A DNA stretch of 64,000 nucleotides from Hymenobacter duratus. GTDB taxonomy: Bacteria > Bacteroidota > Bacteroidia > Cytophagales > Hymenobacteraceae. The DNA lies in the NCBI RefSeq assembly GCF_014698995.1, contig NZ_JACWZZ010000002.1, positions 992,001 to 1,056,000 on the forward strand. Reading direction: 5' to 3'. This document shows, in pieces, positions 42,193-51,223 of the stretch. A model generated the notes under the pieces. It had not been told where the DNA came from and ran no database searches. It worked only from the letters and a program-made list of their open reading frames with translations. A program made the translations under genes and the position numbers. Positions within the stretch are counted from its first letter, which is position 1; the number at the start of each line of letters is the position of its first letter.

Positions 42193-44580
42193 ATGAAACG
42201 CCGCCCCCTTTACCGCTTGCTGGCGGGCCTTGGCCTGTTGCTGCTGCTCTTGCTGGGGCTGGACTGGATGTTTCCGGTGCCGCCCGCGCCGCAGTACTCG
42301 CCCCTGGTACTGGCCGCCGACGGCTCGGTGCTGCACGCCTACCTCAACCCCACCCAAAAGTGGCGGATGAAGACGGAGCTGCGCGAGATTACGCCGGTGC
42401 TGCGGGCCGCCATCATCGAGAAGGAGGACCGGTGGTTTCGGTGGCATTTCGGGGTTAACCCCGTGGCCCTGGTGCAGGCCGCCGGGCGTAACCTGCTGGG
42501 CACGGGGCGCACCACTGGGGCCAGCACCATCACCATGCAGGTGGCCCGGCTGCTGGAACCCAAGGAGCGCACGCTGCCCAACAAGCTGCTGGAAATGGCC
42601 CGGGCCGTGCAGCTGGAGGCCTACTACAGCAAGGACGAGATTCTGCAGCTCTACCTGAACCTAGTGCCCTACGGCGGCAACGTGGAAGGCGTGAAATCGG
42701 CCGCGCTGCTCTACTTCCAGCAACCGCCCGACTACCTCTCTTTGGCCCAGACGGTAACGCTGGCCATCATCCCGAACCGGCCGCGGGGGCTGGTACTGGG
42801 CAAGAACAACGCGGCCGTGCTCCGGGAGCGAAACCGGTGGCTGCGGCGCTTCGGGGCGGCGGGGCTGTTCCCGGCGCAGGACGTGGCAGATGCACTATTG
42901 GAGCCGCTCGACGTGCAGCGCCACGCCGCGCCTACGCTGGCTCCGCACCTGGCGCGGCGGCTGGTGCGGCAGTTTCCGCACTCGGCCATCATCCGCAGCA
43001 GTTTGCAGCGCGCCAAGCAAAGCAAAGCCGAGGACCTCACCCGCAACTACGTGCGCCGCCTGCGCGAGCTGGGCATTTCGCAGGCCGCCGTGTTGGTGGT
43101 GAACAACCGCACCCGGCAGGCGGAAGCCTACGTGGGCTCGGCCGATTTCCGCGACTTCGCCAGCCAGGGCCAGAACGACGGCGTGGTGGCGGTCCGCTCG
43201 CCAGGCAGCACGCTCAAGCCGTTTCTCTACGCGCTGGCTATGGACCGGGGCCTCGTCACGCCTAAGCTGCTGCTGCCCGACGTGCCCACCAACTTCCAGG
43301 GCTACCGCCCCGAGAACTTCGACAAGCACTGCAACGGCGAGGTAACGCTGGAACGCGCCCTGGCCTACTCGCTCAACATTCCGGCCGTGCGCGTACTCAA
43401 CCAGCTCGGCGTACCTGCCTTCACCGACAAGCTTCGCCAAGCCGGCTTCCGCAGCGTCACGCGCAACCGCACTCAACTGGGCCTGAGCAGCATTTTGGGT
43501 GGCTGCGGGGCTTCGTTGGAGGAGTTGACAGGGCTTTATGTGACGCTGGCCAACGGCGGCCGGTACGCGCCGCTGCGTTACCGGGCACCCCACCCCCCGG
43601 CCCCCTCCCTTCCGGGAGAGGGGGGGCCACGGCGGCGCGGTTCTAAATCGTCAGGCTCCCCTTCTCTTCTGGAGAGGGGGCCGGGGGATGAGGCGCTCAT
43701 CTCCGAATCCACCGCCTTTCTCACCACCGACATCCTAAGTCAGCTCACCCGGCCCGATTTGCCGCTGGGCGCCGCCAGCAGCATGCGGCTGCCCAAAGTG
43801 GCCTGGAAAACCGGCACCAGCTACGGCCGCCGCGACGCCTGGAGCATCGGCTACAACCGGCAGTACACCATCGGCGTGTGGCTGGGCAACTTCAGCGGCC
43901 AGGGCAGCCCGGCTCTGACTGGGGCCGACGTAGCAACGCCTCTGCTCTTCGACCTGTTCAATACGCTGGCCTACAACTCGCCCAACGATTGGTTTGTGCC
44001 TCCGGCCGCGCTGGACTTCCGGCTAGTGTGCGCCGAAAGTGGCCTCGTGCCCGGCGAAACCTGCCCCAACCAACTCATCGACTATTTCTTGCCCAACGTG
44101 AGCAGCGGGCAGCGCTGCCAGCACCAGCGCGAAGTATTGCTTTCGGCTGATGGGAGCTTCACGTACTGCCGGGCCTGCGCGCCGGCGGCCGGATACCGGC
44201 GGGAGCTGTACCCGAATCTGCTGCCGGAAGTGGCGGCGTATAAGGAGGCGCAGGGCATTCCGTACCGCCGCCTGCCGCCCCACAACCCGCAGTGCCAGCT
44301 GGTGCGCGGCGGCCGGGAGCTGGCCCCCACCATCACCTCACCCACCGCCAACACCGAGTACGTCCTCAACGCCCGCGAGCAGCAGCAGCTCCTGCTCAGC
44401 TGCACCACCGACAGCGAAGTACGCCAGGTGTATTGGTACGTGAATGACCAGTTTCTGCGAGCCGCCGCTGCTACCGAGCGGGTATTTTTCCGCCCGCCGG
44501 CCGGGCCGCTCAAAATCTCCTGCGCCGATGACCACGGCCGTAACACCGATGTGCTGGTGACGGTGACGGAGCTGAATTAG
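42193..44580 (+). CDS. pbpC: Penicillin-binding protein 1C
   Basis: Bifunctional peptidoglycan polymerase, 795 residues. TM anchor 9-26. GT51 domain: IIEKEDRWFRWHFGVNP (catalytic Glu78), TTGASTITMQVARLL (107-121), NLVPYGGNVEGVKSAALLYF. Transpeptidase: SxxK in SPGSTLKPFLYA (Ser339, Lys342), SLN at 393-395, KTGT at 539-542. The C-terminal BiPBP_C domain (about 700-795) has VYWYVNDQFL and GPLKISCADDHGR. Residues about 465-501 (PHPPAPSLPGEGG ... RGPGDEA) are encoded by an inserted G/C-rich palindrome between the SxN and KTG motifs, with the frame kept. PBP1C with alpha-2-macroglobulin is a known gene pair in cell-envelope defence and repair. Confidence 0.93.
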   Translation: MKRRPLYRLLAGLGLLLLLLLGLDWMFPVPPAPQYSPLVLAADGSVLHAYLNPTQKWRMKTELREITPVLRAAIIEKEDRWFRWHFGVNPVALVQAAGRNLLGTGRTTGASTITMQVARLLEPKERTLPNKLLEMARAVQLEAYYSKDEILQLYLNLVPYGGNVEGVKSAALLYFQQPPDYLSLAQTVTLAIIPNRPRGLVLGKNNAAVLRERNRWLRRFGAAGLFPAQDVADALLEPLDVQRHAAPTLAPHLARRLVRQFPHSAIIRSSLQRAKQSKAEDLTRNYVRRLRELGISQAAVLVVNNRTRQAEAYVGSADFRDFASQGQNDGVVAVRSPGSTLKPFLYALAMDRGLVTPKLLLPDVPTNFQGYRPENFDKHCNGEVTLERALAYSLNIPAVRVLNQLGVPAFTDKLRQAGFRSVTRNRTQLGLSSILGGCGASLEELTGLYVTLANGGRYAPLRYRAPHPPAPSLPGEGGPRRRGSKSSGSPSLLERGPGDEALISESTAFLTTDILSQLTRPDLPLGAASSMRLPKVAWKTGTSYGRRDAWSIGYNRQYTIGVWLGNFSGQGSPALTGADVATPLLFDLFNTLAYNSPNDWFVPPAALDFRLVCAESGLVPGETCPNQLIDYFLPNVSSGQRCQHQREVLLSADGSFTYCRACAPAAGYRRELYPNLLPEVAAYKEAQGIPYRRLPPHNPQCQLVRGGRELAPTITSPTANTEYVLNAREQQQLLLSCTTDSEVRQVYWYVNDQFLRAAAATERVFFRPPAGPLKISCADDHGRNTDVLVTVTELN
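43594..43687. repeat. palindromic element inserted in frame within pbpC
   Basis: CCCCCGGCCCCCTC (43594-43607) pairs exactly with GAGGGGGCCGGGGG (43674-43687); further partial pairing (GGGAGAGGGGG, CTCTTCTGGAGAG) lies inside. The element is translated in the pbpC frame as a Pro/Gly/Arg-rich loop with no homology to PBP1C cores. Confidence 0.75.
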
Positions 44581-44911
44581 GCAACATATACTGCAGCCAT
44601 AAAGAAGCCCTGCTACCGCATGAATTTCTCAGTGGCAACAGGGCTAGGCTACTCAATAAAATAAGTACCTGACCTTATTTACGCGCACCATAACATTCCG
44701 GCACCGGGCGGGTTTAACCAACTTGCACCCCGCTCCACACCGAAACACAGGTCGGTATTTCCCTACTCACCGCCTGGTTTCGGGTCCCGTTTGACATGCA
44801 GCCCCTACCGGCCTTGTGTGTCCATCGAGGCATCCGCTCTATCCGCTTCTATTGGGTCGCCCAGCCCTGAACCGCTCAGTTACGTATCGGAGTAACTGTT
44901 TTTTCTTTTTT
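44581..44911. other. 331-base spacer before the efflux operon
   Basis: Near its start AGCCCTG ... CAGGGCT (about 44607-44645) is a weak hairpin that may end pbpC. CAGTTAC / GTAACTG (44877-44883 / 44892-44898) followed by a T-rich run lies directly before the TolC-like ATG and resembles a terminator or attenuator. No gene is supported. Confidence 0.35.
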
Positions 44912-46270
44912 ATGAACTACGTACACCAGACGCTCAGGCTTCTGCTAGGCTTTCTGTGGCTTGCTCCCAGCGCAGGTGTAGCCCAGACGGCCGCGCCATC
45001 CATACCGCCTAACCAGGAACTTACCCTCGACCAATGCCTGAATGTGGCCCTGGCCAATCAGCCATTGCTGCGGCAGGCCCGCGTTGATCAGGAAATTACC
45101 CGCGCCGAAAACCAGATTGCGCTGGCCGGCTGGCTGCCGCAGGTGGGCTTGCAGGGCACGGCGCAGCACTACTTCCAGCTGCCCTTCACCATCTTCCCCG
45201 ACCCGGCCACCGGCACGCTCACACCCCGCCAGATTGGGGTGCGCAACGTGACCACCGTGGGTTTGAGCGGGACGCAGGCCATCTACAACAACGACGTGCT
45301 GCTGGCCGCCCGCAGCAAGCGGTTCAACAACCAGGCCGCCACCCAGAACACGGTGAACGTGAAGATTACCACGGTTTCCGACGTGAGCAAGGGCTTCTAC
45401 GACGTGCTGCTGGCCCAGCGCCAGCTGGAGGTATTCAGCCAGGACATTGCCCGCCTCCAGCGCAACTACCGCGACGCCCGGGCCCGCTACGACACCGGCA
45501 TTGCCGATAAGACGGAGTACCTCCAGGCCGAAATTTCCCTCAACAACTCCCTGGCCGGCCGCAAACAGTCGCAGGAAGCCATTAAGGCGCGGCTGGCTTA
45601 CCTCAAGCAACTGATGGGCCTGCCCCCCGAACGGCCCCTGGCGCTGCAATACGACACGCTGAAGCTGGAGCTGGATGCCACCATGGACACGGCCGCCGTG
45701 CTGAACATCAACAACCGCATCGAAATTCAGCAGCTCCAGACGCAACGGTCCTTGCAGGACCTGACGGTGGACTACTACCGCTTCGGGTTTCTGCCGTCGT
45801 TGTCGGCGTTTGCCAACTACAACTCGGTGTTCCAGAACAACTCGGCCAGTGAGCTGTACCGCACCCGCTTCCCGAACTCCTACGCCGGTTTGCAGCTGGG
45901 GCTGCCCATTTTCACCGGCTTTCGGCGGCTCCAGAACGTGCGCCGCGCCCGCCTGCTCAACACCCGCCTGGAGGAGGACGTGAGCAACACCCGCAACCAG
46001 ATCAACACCGAGTACGCCACCGCGCTGGCCAACTATAAGGGCTACTACACGCAGTACCTGCTGGGCAAGCGCAACCTGGAAGCCTCCAAGGAAGTGTACA
46101 ACGTCATCAACCTGCAATACCGGGAAGGCATCCGCGCCTACATCGACCTGATTGTGGCCCAGACCACCCTGCGCACCTCCCAGCTCAACTACTACACCGC
46201 CCTTTTCCAGCTCCTGAGTAGCAAAGTAGACCTGCTCCGCGCCCTCGGCGAGCTGCCGACGGAGTATTAA
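44912..46270 (+). CDS. TolC-family outer membrane efflux protein
   Basis: 452 residues. Signal peptide (to about AQT, 26). Two OEP repeats of coiled-coil helices: LTLDQCLNVALANQPLLRQARVDQEITRAENQIALAGWLPQV (about 39-80) and a second half with LSAFANYNSVFQNN ... RARLLNTRLEEDVSNTRNQI, and the C-terminal SSKVDLLRALGELP. These are the features of the trimeric outer-membrane channel of RND pumps. It is the first gene of the operon tolC-like, adaptor, permease. ATG 44912 is chosen because it opens the signal peptide; the longer ORF adds residues with no such feature. Confidence 0.92.
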   Translation: MNYVHQTLRLLLGFLWLAPSAGVAQTAAPSIPPNQELTLDQCLNVALANQPLLRQARVDQEITRAENQIALAGWLPQVGLQGTAQHYFQLPFTIFPDPATGTLTPRQIGVRNVTTVGLSGTQAIYNNDVLLAARSKRFNNQAATQNTVNVKITTVSDVSKGFYDVLLAQRQLEVFSQDIARLQRNYRDARARYDTGIADKTEYLQAEISLNNSLAGRKQSQEAIKARLAYLKQLMGLPPERPLALQYDTLKLELDATMDTAAVLNINNRIEIQQLQTQRSLQDLTVDYYRFGFLPSLSAFANYNSVFQNNSASELYRTRFPNSYAGLQLGLPIFTGFRRLQNVRRARLLNTRLEEDVSNTRNQINTEYATALANYKGYYTQYLLGKRNLEASKEVYNVINLQYREGIRAYIDLIVAQTTLRTSQLNYYTALFQLLSSKVDLLRALGELPTEY

Positions 46271-46311
46271 ACCTTGCCGTTAAACGACCGGAACCATGCC
46301 GGTTGAACGAT

Positions 46312-46409
46312 GTAGAGACGCAACACTTTGCGTCTCGTCGTTGAACGGCAGGAACCACGCCGGTTGCCCAACCTCAGCAACGACGAGACGCGAAGTGTCG
46401 CGTCTCTAC
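46312..46409. repeat. REP pair in the first efflux-operon spacer
   Basis: Left unit GTAGAGACGCAACACTTTGC... (46312-46343) and right unit (46378-46409) belong to the RAYT-linked REP family. The left stem is GAGACGCAA/TTGCGTCTC and the right stem, read the same way, is GAGACGCGA/TCGCGTCTC: a base change on one side is matched on the other, so the hairpin is preserved. Confidence 0.85.
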
Positions 46410-46511
46410 ATCGCCCCAGCTACCCCTTCATAGCCCAGGGTTTCAACCCCGGGCACCCGCGCCGCCCGCCGCCGGACATACATCCTCCTTCTGCCGCTCC
46501 TGCTTTCCGAT

Positions 46512-47669
46512 ATGAACCATACCCTCCTCCGCCCCCTCGCCTTTGCCGCCAGCCTGCTGGCGTTGGCCGGCTGCGGCCAGAAAGAAGACGAAAAAGCCGC
46601 CGGGCCGCCGCCGGCTACTCCCGTGACGCTGGTTGCTGCCCGCACCACCGACGCCGTGTACTACGACGAGTACCCGGCCACCGTGGTAGCCCTCAACAAC
46701 GTGGAGCTGCGCAGCCAGGTGGCCGGCTTCATCACCCAGATCTACTTCAAGGATGGCGACCTGGTGCAGAAGGGCAAGCCGCTCTATGAGATTGACCGCC
46801 GCAAGTACCAGGCTGCCTACCAGCAGGCCCTGGCCGGCCTCCGCAGCGCCCAGGCCGTGGTGCAGAACGCCCAGGTGAACCTGAACCGCTACCAGCGGCT
46901 GGCCCAGCAGGACGCCATTGCCAAGCAGATCGTCGACAACGCCGCCACCAGCTATTCCACCGCCCAGGCCCAGGTGGCCGAGGCCCAGGCCAACGTGGCC
47001 CTGGCCCGCACCGACCTCGACTATTCGGTGATTAACGCGCCGTTTACGGGCCGCATCGGCATTTCGCAGGTGCGGCTGGGGGCGCAGGTGAGCCCCGGCA
47101 CCACGCTGCTCAACACCATCAGCGCCGAGGACCCGATGGGCGTGGACTTCGTGATTCCGGACACCGACCTGAGTCGCTTCGCCGATTTGCAGCGCCAGGG
47201 TGGCGGCCGTCAGGACTCCACGTTCCGTCTCGTGCTGCCTGATGGCACGCGCTACGCCCAGCCCGGCAAGATGCTCGCCATCGACCGGGGTGTAAACCAG
47301 CAGACGGCCACTGTGCAGATTCGGGTGCAGTTTCCGAACCCGAAGCGCGAACTGAAGGACGGCATGAGCACCGTGCTCAACGTGCTCAACCGGCAGTCGG
47401 GCCGCCGGTTGGTGGTGCCGTTTAAGGCCGTGGTAGAGCAGATGGGTGAGAACTTCGTGTTCATCGCCGGCGACAGCAGCAAGGCCTACCAGCGCAAAGT
47501 ACAGCTCGGCCCCCGCCTCCGCGACCAAATCGTGATAATGGAAGGCATCAAGGACGGCGACAAAGTAGTCACCGAAGGACTAAACCGCCTGCGCGACGGC
47601 GGCCAGATTCAGGTAGGCACGCCCGCCCAGGCCCAAACAGGCGCACCGGCTGCCGGAGCCGCCAAATAA
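46512..47669 (+). CDS. RND efflux periplasmic adaptor (membrane fusion protein)
   Basis: 385 residues, lipoprotein (lipobox LAGC, Cys21). VALNNVELRSQVAGFITQIYFKDGDLVQKGKPLYEIDRRKYQAAYQQALAGL (about 50-100) is the lipoyl/barrel-sandwich and start of the alpha-hairpin; the return strand is ARTDLDYSVINAPFTGRIGISQVRLGAQVSPG (about 165-195). The beta-barrel and membrane-proximal domains follow. It links the inner membrane permease to the TolC-like channel. The C-terminus is Ala/Gly-rich. A REP pair lies on each side, both between genes of this operon. Confidence 0.93.
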   Translation: MNHTLLRPLAFAASLLALAGCGQKEDEKAAGPPPATPVTLVAARTTDAVYYDEYPATVVALNNVELRSQVAGFITQIYFKDGDLVQKGKPLYEIDRRKYQAAYQQALAGLRSAQAVVQNAQVNLNRYQRLAQQDAIAKQIVDNAATSYSTAQAQVAEAQANVALARTDLDYSVINAPFTGRIGISQVRLGAQVSPGTTLLNTISAEDPMGVDFVIPDTDLSRFADLQRQGGGRQDSTFRLVLPDGTRYAQPGKMLAIDRGVNQQTATVQIRVQFPNPKRELKDGMSTVLNVLNRQSGRRLVVPFKAVVEQMGENFVFIAGDSSKAYQRKVQLGPRLRDQIVIMEGIKDGDKVVTEGLNRLRDGGQIQVGTPAQAQTGAPAAGAAK

Positions 47670-47685
47670 TAGACATCCCAGCGGT

Positions 47686-47783
47686 GTAGAGAGGCGAATA
47701 TGCGTCTCTGCACCGCTGAACCATGCCGTTGAACGGTCCCGCAGCCGGCCGTTCGACGAGGAGACGCGAATACGCGTCTCTAC
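47686..47783. repeat. REP pair in the second efflux-operon spacer
   Basis: GTAGAGAGGCGAATATGCGT... (47686-) and the right unit ending CGCGTCTCTAC (to 47783) are diverged members of the same family. The right stem pairs fully as GAGACGCG/CGCGTCTC around AATA, again a compensated variant; the left one has decayed slightly. Confidence 0.8.
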
Positions 47784-47804
47784 ACCGCCCAAAGATTCAC
47801 CGCT

Positions 47805-50800
47805 ATGATTGCAGAAACCTTTATTCGGCGCCCCGTTACGGCCATTGTCACCTCCCTGGTGATTGTGCTGGTGGGGGTGCTGGCCATCCTGAACCTGCCT
47901 GTGGGGCAGTATCCGGAGATTACGCCTCCCACCGTATCGGTGAGCGGCACCTACACCGGCGCCGATGCCCAGACTGTGGAGCAGACCGTAGCCACGCCCG
48001 TGGAGGTGCAGGTGAACGGCACCCCCGGCATGACCTACCTGCAAAGCAACAGCACCAGCAACGGGCAGATGAGCATGACGGTGAACTTCGAGGTGGGCAC
48101 CGACATCAACATCGCCGCCCTCGACGTGCAGAACCGCGTGAGCATTGCCCAGCCTACGCTACCACAGGAAGTGCAGCGCCTGGGCCTGATTGTGCGCAAG
48201 CGGAACCCCAGCATTCTGATGCTGGTAGCCATGTACGCCCCCAAAGGCTCCCACAATACTACCTTCCTCGACAACTACGCCAACGTGTTCGTGAAGGACG
48301 CGCTGCTGCGCACCAAGGGCGTGGGCGACATTGTGAGCCGCGCCGACGATTTCTCGATGCGCGTGTGGCTCAAGCCCGATAAGCTCAGCCAGCTCGGCGT
48401 GACGGCCCAGGACGTAACGGCAGCCATTCAGGAGCAGAACGCCCAAATTGCGGCGGGCTCCATTGGTGCGCCTCCCGCCCAAACCGGCCAGACGTTCGAG
48501 TACATTGTGTTCGTGAAAGGCCGCCTGACAAACACCGAGGAGTTCGGCAATGTCATCGTGAAAACCCGGCCTGAAGATGGCACAGTGGTGTATCTAAAAG
48601 ATGTGGCGCGGCTGGAGCTGGGCAAGTTCAACTATGCCAACAACTCCTTCGTGGATGGCAAGCGCGCCGCTTACCTGCTGGTGTACCAGGCGCCCGGCGC
48701 CAACGCGCTGGAAACCTACGAAAACGTGAATGCCACCATGGAGCAGCTCAAAAAGCAGTTCCCGGCCGACCTCGATTATGTAGTGCCGTTTGAATCGGCA
48801 ACGGTCGTGAAAGTGTCCATTGAGGAAGTGCTGCACACGCTGGTGGAGGCCCTGCTGCTGGTAATTATCGTGGTGTTTCTGTTCCTGCAAAGCTGGCGCT
48901 CCACCCTCATTCCGGTGCTGGCTATTCCGGTGTCCATCATCGGCACGTTCATTATGTTTATTCCGCTGGGTTTCACCATCAACACGCTCACTATGTTTGG
49001 CTTCGTGCTGGCCATTGGGATTGTGGTGGACGACGCCATTGTGGTGGTGGAAGCCGTGGAGCACAACATGAACGAGCGGGGCATGAACCCGCTGGACGCC
49101 ACGCTGACCGCCATGCGCGAAATTTCGGCCCCGGTTATTGCTATTGCGTTGATTCTGGCAGCCGTGTTTGTGCCGGTGGGCTTCATCCCGGGCATCACGG
49201 GGCGCCTGTATCAGCAGTTCGCCATTACCATTGCCATTTCGGTGATTATCTCGGCCTTCGTGGCCCTCTCGCTCACGCCGGCTTTGTGCGTGCTGCTGCT
49301 CAAACCCCACAAGCGCGACGAGAATTCGAAGGGTCTCGACAAGTTCTTCTACAAGTTCAACACGTGGTTTGATAAGGTGACCGGTAAGTATGGCGCCGGT
49401 GTGCAGCGGGGCATCAAGCACTCTCGCTTTGTGGTCGTGATTCTGGTGTGTATTGTAGCCGGTACGGGCCTGCTGTTTGCCAAGAAGCCGGGCGGCTTCA
49501 TCCCGACCGAAGACGAAGGGCGTTTGTTTGTGACGTTTACCTTGCCCGAAGCCTCCTCTACTGAGCGCACCGTCAGCACACTCAAGGAGGTGATGAAAGA
49601 ACTCAGCCAGATTAAAGGCATCAAGCACTACGCCGGTTTGGGCGGCCTGAACGTGGTGAACTTCTCATCCAAGTCGAACAGTGGCACCGTCTTCTGCCAG
49701 TTGGAGCCGTGGGAAGACCGTAAAGACAAGGAACTGCAACTACAAGGCCTGATTACGACCGTACAGCAGCGCCTAAGCCGACTGAGGGAAGCGAATATTG
49801 TGGTCATTTCGCCCCCAGCCATTCCGGGCCTGGGCAATAGCGGCGGTTTCTCGTTCATCTTCCAGGAACGCGAAGCGGGCGGCGACATCCGTAACTTCGA
49901 CGCGCAGCTCCAGAATTTCCTGGGTGCGCTGCGTAAGCGGCCCGAAATTACGGGCGCCTTCTCGTTTTTCACGGCCAACACGCCTGGCTACCAACTCACT
50001 ATTGACCGGGAAAAGGCCAAGAAACTGGGCGTATCCATTGCGGATATCGGCACGGCACTACGCACCTACCTGGGCAGTGCCTACGTCAACGACTTCACAG
50101 TATATGGCCGCAACTTCCGCGTCGTGACCCAAGCCGACAGCATGTACCGCGGCGACATCAGCAACCTGGGCCAGTACTACGTGCGCAACAGTGCCGGCGG
50201 CATGGTACCCCTGAGCACGCTCACCAGCTACAAGCGCACTGAGTCGGCGCCGCTCATCTCACACTACAACCTGTTCCGCTCCGCCGAAATCAACGGCAAC
50301 GCGGCACCCGGCTACAGTTCCGGCGACGCCATCAATGCCCTCAAGGAAACAGCGGCGCAGTCGTTGCCGGCCGGATACGGGTTTGAGTTTTCGGGCCTGA
50401 GCCGCGAAGAGCAGCTGGCCGGTGGCCAGACCGTGTACATCTTCGCGTTGTCGCTCACGTTCGTATTCCTGTTTTTGGCCGCGCTGTACGAAAGCTGGTC
50501 GGTGCCGTTTTCGGTGCTCCTGGCCGTGCCGCTGGGTGCGTTCGGGGCTATTCTGGCTCTTATATTTCTTCCCAAGCTCACCAACAACGTGTATGCTCAG
50601 ATTGGCTTGATTACACTGATTGGCTTGTCGGCCAAAAACGCCATTCTGATTATTGAGTTTGCCAAGGAACGGGTGGATAAGGGCATGCCGCTGGTAGACG
50701 CCACGCTGGAAGCTGTGCGCCTGCGCCTGCGCCCCATCGTCATGACTTCCCTGGCGTTTATTCTGGGCGTGCTGCCACTGGTGTTTGCCTCCGGAGCTGG

Positions 50801-51029
50801 CGCCCAGAGCCGCCAAACCATCGGCTGGACGGTATTGGGTGGTATGCTTTCCGCCACGCTGCTGGCTATCTTCATTGTGCCGGTGCTCTACGTGCTCATC
50901 ACCCGCTTCGCCTACGGCAAGGAGAAGCTGGCCGAGCTGGAAGCCAACTACAAGCCCGACGAAGAACACGGTGGCCCCGAAAACAACCGGTCGGATCCGG
51001 AGGACCCGAAACTACTGCCGGCCCACTAG
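47805..51029 (+). CDS. RND multidrug efflux permease (HAE1/AcrB family)
   Basis: 1074 residues, inner-membrane proton antiporter. MIAETFIRRPVTAIVTSLVIVLVGVLAI is TM1 with the classic FIRRP start. Porter domains follow, TM4 has GIVVDDAIVVVEAVEH (the proton-relay Asp pair), and TM10 has GLSAKNAILIIEFAKE (the partner Lys). The second large loop and GAGAQSRQTIGWTVLGGM complete the family pattern. The C-terminal tail after TM12 is charged and longer than AcrB's core. Substrates are not predictable. A strong terminator follows. No regulator gene is adjacent. Confidence 0.96.
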   Translation: MIAETFIRRPVTAIVTSLVIVLVGVLAILNLPVGQYPEITPPTVSVSGTYTGADAQTVEQTVATPVEVQVNGTPGMTYLQSNSTSNGQMSMTVNFEVGTDINIAALDVQNRVSIAQPTLPQEVQRLGLIVRKRNPSILMLVAMYAPKGSHNTTFLDNYANVFVKDALLRTKGVGDIVSRADDFSMRVWLKPDKLSQLGVTAQDVTAAIQEQNAQIAAGSIGAPPAQTGQTFEYIVFVKGRLTNTEEFGNVIVKTRPEDGTVVYLKDVARLELGKFNYANNSFVDGKRAAYLLVYQAPGANALETYENVNATMEQLKKQFPADLDYVVPFESATVVKVSIEEVLHTLVEALLLVIIVVFLFLQSWRSTLIPVLAIPVSIIGTFIMFIPLGFTINTLTMFGFVLAIGIVVDDAIVVVEAVEHNMNERGMNPLDATLTAMREISAPVIAIALILAAVFVPVGFIPGITGRLYQQFAITIAISVIISAFVALSLTPALCVLLLKPHKRDENSKGLDKFFYKFNTWFDKVTGKYGAGVQRGIKHSRFVVVILVCIVAGTGLLFAKKPGGFIPTEDEGRLFVTFTLPEASSTERTVSTLKEVMKELSQIKGIKHYAGLGGLNVVNFSSKSNSGTVFCQLEPWEDRKDKELQLQGLITTVQQRLSRLREANIVVISPPAIPGLGNSGGFSFIFQEREAGGDIRNFDAQLQNFLGALRKRPEITGAFSFFTANTPGYQLTIDREKAKKLGVSIADIGTALRTYLGSAYVNDFTVYGRNFRVVTQADSMYRGDISNLGQYYVRNSAGGMVPLSTLTSYKRTESAPLISHYNLFRSAEINGNAAPGYSSGDAINALKETAAQSLPAGYGFEFSGLSREEQLAGGQTVYIFALSLTFVFLFLAALYESWSVPFSVLLAVPLGAFGAILALIFLPKLTNNVYAQIGLITLIGLSAKNAILIIEFAKERVDKGMPLVDATLEAVRLRLRPIVMTSLAFILGVLPLVFASGAGAQSRQTIGWTVLGGMLSATLLAIFIVPVLYVLITRFAYGKEKLAELEANYKPDEEHGGPENNRSDPEDPKLLPAH

Positions 51030-51049
51030 CCACGGAGTGCACGCACTAC

Positions 51050-51085
51050 AAAAGTCCCGCCGGCTGCTAGCTGGCGGGACTTTTT
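51050..51085 (+). terminator. rho-independent terminator of the efflux operon
   Basis: AAAAGTCCCGCC (51050-51061) pairs with GGCGGGACTTTTT (51073-51085), an 11-base loop between. Confidence 0.85.
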
Positions 51086-51223
51086 CGATTTGCTACTCAC
51101 TCAGTAGGAATGCCAGGGCCTGCTTGCGTTGCTTGCTAGCGAATTTTCCTGGACCTTACCCTGCAGCCGGGAAGCAAGCCGGCTGAATGCGTTTCAGCTT
51201 CTGCCACACCATGTTCTTTTCAC

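Noticed and set aside
34019..47783. CRISPR array
   Set aside because: The repeats are palindromic pairs at distant sites with no regular spacers, and no cas genes are present.
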